From: an uncultured Ruminococcus sp.
GTDB taxonomy: Bacteria; Bacillota; Clostridia; Oscillospirales; Ruminococcaceae
Reading direction: 5' to 3'
DNA: 16,608 nucleotides
Assembly: GCA_946544695.1 (NCBI GenBank)
Contig: CAMNMO010000018.1
Coordinates: forward strand, 1-16,608
Shown one piece after another: positions 13,494 through 16,608 of the stretch (its first letter is position 1; each line of letters begins with the position of its first letter). The position numbers and the translations under genes are program-made. The notes under the pieces are model-generated. The model was not told the origin of the DNA and made no database searches. It saw nothing but the letters and a program-made list of their open reading frames with translations.

Positions 13494-14438
13494 ATGGAAA
13501 ATAACAACATGTCAAACGGAATGCAGCAGAACGGTGCTGCGATGAACGGTCCCCCCATCGGATATCAGGCGCCGCCCGCCCCCAGGACTTCAACAGGCAA
13601 GACCATATTGGTGATAGCTGCCGTGATAGTAATATACTTTATCATGCAGATCGGTGCTTCGTTTATAACAGGTGCTATGAAGCTTGAACCTACCAGCTAT
13701 CCTGCACAGTTAGTAAACTCTTTATTCTCGCTGGCAGGTCACCTGATAGTGCTGCTTGCGATAATGAAGAAAAAAGGTGTGCTCACATCAAAGGGCAACG
13801 GCATTGTAGTCGGTCTGGTGGCAGGCGGTTACCTGATAGTGGCAGGTGCTATGAACGGTGTCAACGCACTGTTCATGACCACCAACAAAGATGGTGTACC
13901 TACATACGCTATGCCAAAGGGTCTGGTCTTCGGCTCGAACCAGATATGGTGCATACTGGCGGTGCTGGTAAGTGCAGGTATCTGTGAGGAACTGATGTTC
14001 AGGGGCATTATCCTGAATGCGCTGCGTGACCGTTTCGGCAGGGACACCTTCAAAGGCACACTGCTTGCGATAATCATTTCGGGCGTTATGTTCGGCTGCA
14101 TGCACTTCGTCAACCTGACAGCAGGCGTACCGTTCCTGAGCGTTCTGGCACAGGTAGTCAACGTTACGGGAATGGGTCTGTTTATGGGTGCTGTTTATTG
14201 CAGATGCGGCAACATCAAGGCATGCATGCTGCTGCACTTCTTCCTGGATATATGCATACTTCTTCCCAACAGCATGAAGTCCGCAGGTGCTGACCTTAGC
14301 AGTGCGCTGACAGAGACCATCAGTCCCGCAGCTTTCATAGGCATCCTCGTTTACGGTGGCATCACCGCATTCCTGCTGAGAAAGGGCGTCCGCCACGAAC
14401 TTTTCAGTTACAGCCTGGACGAAAACAAGGCTGCATGA
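13494..14438 (+). CDS. CPBP-family intramembrane protease homologue
   Basis: A 314-residue polytopic membrane protein. The first ~35 residues are polar and rich in Asn, Gln, Gly and Pro; about eight spans follow. The CPBP (Rce1/Abi) motifs are present: EELMFR with E165, E166 and R170, then FGCMH with H204, then LLHFFLD with H248 and D252. These are the glutamate/histidine positions of CPBP proteases, so it is probably catalytically competent. In bacteria such proteins occur in peptide maturation, self-immunity to bacteriocins and anti-sigma processing; the substrate here is unknown. AAAGGA lies about ten bases before the ATG at 13494; the earlier in-frame ATG at 13467 has no site. It is the last gene of the operon, before a strong terminator. 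Confidence 0.9.
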   Translation: MENNNMSNGMQQNGAAMNGPPIGYQAPPAPRTSTGKTILVIAAVIVIYFIMQIGASFITGAMKLEPTSYPAQLVNSLFSLAGHLIVLLAIMKKKGVLTSKGNGIVVGLVAGGYLIVAGAMNGVNALFMTTNKDGVPTYAMPKGLVFGSNQIWCILAVLVSAGICEELMFRGIILNALRDRFGRDTFKGTLLAIIISGVMFGCMHFVNLTAGVPFLSVLAQVVNVTGMGLFMGAVYCRCGNIKACMLLHFFLDICILLPNSMKSAGADLSSALTETISPAAFIGILVYGGITAFLLRKGVRHELFSYSLDENKAA

Positions 14439-14477
14439 TGAACTGACATCTACATAAAAAATATATGAAAAAAAGCA

Positions 14478-14515
14478 GTGCCCTCTTCCGTAAAAGGAAG
14501 GGGGCACACGTTTTT
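14478..14515. terminator. Bidirectional intrinsic terminator between convergent operons
   Basis: A 12-bp stem (14478-14489 with 14496-14507, one G-T wobble) with loop GTAAAA is followed by TTTTT at 14511-14515. On the other strand the A-run at 14468-14474 provides a T-tract after the same stem. It separates the CPBP gene from convergent nadA. Confidence 0.9.
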
Positions 14516-14528
14516 GTAAAGCCTTATG

Positions 14529-15461
14529 TCAGCCGCCTAAGCGTATCATTTCGTCTATGCAGACCTTTGCTTTGGCTATCAGTTCATCGTCCATCAGTAT
14601 CTCGGCAGCTTCGTAAGCATCATCGCCGCCTATCGCCCTGACGGTGTTGTAAACGTCCATCAGTGTGGTCGCTTTCATGTTCTGGCAGATAAGTCTCTTT
14701 GACAGGTCGTAGAAACGCTTCTCGGGATACTTGTACTGCAAGTGTTCCCTGATGGAGACCTCCGTGCCGATGATGAATTCTTTGGCATCGCTTTTTGCAG
14801 CGTATTCCATTATGCCCGAGGTCGAACCTGCATAGTCAGCCTGCTTTGTCACCGCAGCCCTGCATTCGGGGTGTACCAGCAGCAGCGCATTCGGGTGGGC
14901 AGCCTTAGCTTCCTCGACTTCTGCGGCAGTTATGGCTGCATGCACAGGGCAGCCGCCGTTCAGCAGCTTGATATCCTTGTCGGGACATGCTTCTGCCACG
15001 AAGGAACCAAGATTTATGTCGGGAATGAACAGTATCTTGTCAGCGTCCATGTTCTTGACTATCTTCACAGCCGATGACGAAGTCACGCATACATCGCATA
15101 CAGTCTTGAGTGCGGCGGTGGTGTTTATGTAGCATACCACCTTGCGGTCGGGTTCCTTATCCTTCAGTGCCTGTATCATCTCGGGTTCCATCTGTTCTGC
15201 CATAGGGCAGCCCGCATCTTTGTGCGCCAGATATACCCTCTTGTCGGGCGAAAGCATCTTTGCTGTTTCAGCCATGAAGTGCACGCCGCAGAGAAGTATG
15301 TTCCTGTTCTGCACCTTTGCGGCTTCAACGCTGAGCTTGTAGCTGTCGCCTGTTATGTCAGCGACCTCGATTATCTCAGCCGCCTGATAGCTGTGCGCCA
15401 GTATGCAGATGTCGTACTCTTTTTTCAGCCTGAGTATCTCGTCCTGAATATCTCTTATCAT
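14529..15461 (-). CDS. nadA: Quinolinate synthase
   Basis: NadA condenses iminoaspartate with dihydroxyacetone phosphate to quinolinate in de novo NAD synthesis, using a [4Fe-4S] cluster. The 310-residue protein shows the three-fold family layout: LAHSYQAAEI near the start, AHKDAGCPMAEQM (C85), CYINTTAALKT, TSSSAVKIV, GGCPVHAAIT (C171), LLVHPEC, GSTSGIMEY, IGTEV, and LICQNMKATTL (C259). C85, C171 and C259 match the spacing of the three known cluster ligands. The start ATG at 15461 has AGGTGA about seven bases upstream. It follows the malic-enzyme gene by 33 bases, so both are probably on one transcript. nadB and nadC are not in the window; since nadA is the last gene before the terminator, they must lie elsewhere. 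Confidence 0.95.
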   Translation of the reverse strand: MIRDIQDEILRLKKEYDICILAHSYQAAEIIEVADITGDSYKLSVEAAKVQNRNILLCGVHFMAETAKMLSPDKRVYLAHKDAGCPMAEQMEPEMIQALKDKEPDRKVVCYINTTAALKTVCDVCVTSSSAVKIVKNMDADKILFIPDINLGSFVAEACPDKDIKLLNGGCPVHAAITAAEVEEAKAAHPNALLLVHPECRAAVTKQADYAGSTSGIMEYAAKSDAKEFIIGTEVSIREHLQYKYPEKRFYDLSKRLICQNMKATTLMDVYNTVRAIGGDDAYEAAEILMDDELIAKAKVCIDEMIRLGG

Positions 15462-15494
15462 ATCATTTCACCTGTATTTTAAGTCTCGGGTGTG

Positions 15495-16608
15495 TTATAT
15501 CCTCGCAACTCCGCTTTCTCTTGCAGCCTTGCCGACAGCTTCCGCAACTGCAACGGGTACAGCCCTGTCAAATGCATCGGGCAGTATGAATTCGGGGCAC
15601 AGCTTGTCATCGGGAACGCAGGAAGCTATTGCATAAGCCGCAGCCAGCTTCATCTCCTCATTGATATCGCTTGCACGTACAGCCAGCGCACCTTTGAAGA
15701 TACCTGGGAAAGCTACCACGTTGTTTATCTGGTTGGGGAAGTCGGACCTGCCTGTACCCACGATGTATGCGCCTGCCTCCTTAGCGACATCGGGCATTAT
15801 CTCGGGCACGGGGTTGGACATTGCGAAGATGAAAGGCTTGTCGTTCATGCTCTTTACCATTTCGGCAGTTACCAGGTCGGGCTTGGAAACGCCTACGAAT
15901 ACATCAGCGCCCTTCATTGCGTCAGCCAGACCGCCACGCAGGTGTTCACGGTTGGTTATCTTTGCCATTTCAGCCTGTGCAGGGTTCTTTATGTCATCGC
16001 CCTCGCAGATTATGCCCTTTGAGTTGAGCATGATTATGTCCTTGACACCCAGACTCAGCAGGAACTTTGCAATAGCGCAGCCCGCAGCGCCCGCACCGCT
16101 CATAACTACCTTCAGGCTGCCGATATCTCTGCCTGTCAGCTTGCATGCGTTGAGCATTGCAGCGCCCACAACGATGGCAGTGCCGTGCTGGTCATCGTGG
16201 AATACGGGGATATCTACTCTCTCCTTCAGCTTAGCTTCTATCTCGAAGCAGCGGGGTGCAGCGATATCCTCCAGATTTATGCCGCCGAAGCTTCCTGCTA
16301 TCATAGCCACAGTGTTGACTATCTCATCGACATCATTGCTTCTTACGCAAAGGGGGAAAGCGTCCACATCGGCAAACTCCTTGAACAGTGCGCACTTGCC
16401 CTCCATAACTGGCATACCTGCCTCGGGACCGATATTGCCCAGCCCCAGCACCGCAGAGCCGTCTGTAACGACAGCAACGAGATTGGCACGGCGGGTGTAA
16501 ACATAGCTAAGGTCGGGGTCCTTCTGTATTTCCAGACATGGCTGCGCAACACCGGGGGTGTAAGCCAGCGTCAGGTCACGTGCATTATTGATCTTGGCAC
16601 GGGAGATG
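15495..16608 (-). CDS. NAD(P)-dependent malic enzyme (partial, N-terminus beyond window)
   Basis: 370 residues to the stop are visible; a short N-terminal part (probably 20-30 residues) lies beyond the right edge. The enzyme oxidatively decarboxylates malate to pyruvate with NAD(P)+ and a divalent metal. Seen in order: LTLAYTPGVAQPC with the catalytic Tyr, VVTDGSAVLGLGNIGPEAG, MEGKCALFKEF with the catalytic Lys, FHDDQHGTA with metal-binding acids, the dinucleotide loop GAGAAG, MSNPVPEI, and GRSDFPNQINNV. The short length and these motifs match the bacterial/archaeal malic enzyme form without a phosphotransacetylase domain. The reading frame is open to base 16608, so an ATG at 16451 inside it is not the true start. 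Cofactor preference cannot be decided from what is seen. Confidence 0.93.
   Translation of the reverse strand, partial: ISRAKINNARDLTLAYTPGVAQPCLEIQKDPDLSYVYTRRANLVAVVTDGSAVLGLGNIGPEAGMPVMEGKCALFKEFADVDAFPLCVRSNDVDEIVNTVAMIAGSFGGINLEDIAAPRCFEIEAKLKERVDIPVFHDDQHGTAIVVGAAMLNACKLTGRDIGSLKVVMSGAGAAGCAIAKFLLSLGVKDIIMLNSKGIICEGDDIKNPAQAEMAKITNREHLRGGLADAMKGADVFVGVSKPDLVTAEMVKSMNDKPFIFAMSNPVPEIMPDVAKEAGAYIVGTGRSDFPNQINNVVAFPGIFKGALAVRASDINEEMKLAAAYAIASCVPDDKLCPEFILPDAFDRAVPVAVAEAVGKAARESGVARI

Overview
The window reads as chromosomal DNA from an anaerobic gut Firmicute, most likely a Ruminococcus-type member of the Oscillospiraceae. Support comes from a ferredoxin-linked indolepyruvate oxidoreductase, a cytoplasmic type I pullulanase, strong AGGAGG-type ribosome binding sites, moderate GC, frequent ATA and AGG codons, and sigma-A-like promoters. 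The genus is an inference from gene content and style. No rRNA, tRNA, CRISPR array, insertion sequence or phage gene was seen.

Left block (1-6560, minus strand, transcribed leftwards): a MraY-like polyprenyl-phosphate sugar-phosphate transferase, a multi-spanning flippase-like (LPG synthase TM) protein, phosphatidylserine synthase (pssA), phosphatidylserine decarboxylase (psd), a pullulanase (pulA), then the start of iorA, which runs off the window. The first four form an envelope-lipid group: PssA and Psd together make phosphatidylethanolamine, and the other two are membrane proteins of lipid-carrier or lipid-transfer type. A promoter (TTGCAT-N17-TATAAT) lies just upstream of the mraY-like gene.

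Divergent control region (6561-6966): about 400 bases without a gene. It carries the left promoter, an almost perfect right promoter (TTGACA-N17-TATACT), and six copies of GTATAC, two of them inside exact 12-mer repeats spaced 22 bp apart.

Middle block (6967-11951, plus strand): a PspC-domain protein, five very small mostly membrane proteins (30-80 aa), an ABC exporter (ATPase plus ABC-2 permease), a 51-aa DUF4177-like protein, a 59-aa exported peptide with a CxxC motif, and a metallo-beta-lactamase-fold hydrolase with a C-terminal membrane anchor. Leaders between the small genes are T-poor and contain an exact 19-nt repeat. The composition suggests an envelope-stress or peptide-export function, but this is inference.

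Right plus-strand operon (11952-14515): a promoter surrounded by five copies of a 16-bp palindrome (GTGAYR-W4-YRTCAC) drives two paralogous four-TM membrane proteins, a 67-aa XRE-type regulator and a CPBP-family intramembrane protease homologue, ending at a good bidirectional terminator. Stop/start junctions reuse the same sequence as coding end and ribosome binding site. This operon is the best candidate for an undescribed self-regulated membrane system.

Right edge (14529-16608, minus strand): quinolinate synthase (nadA), preceded by a malic enzyme whose N-terminus lies beyond the window.
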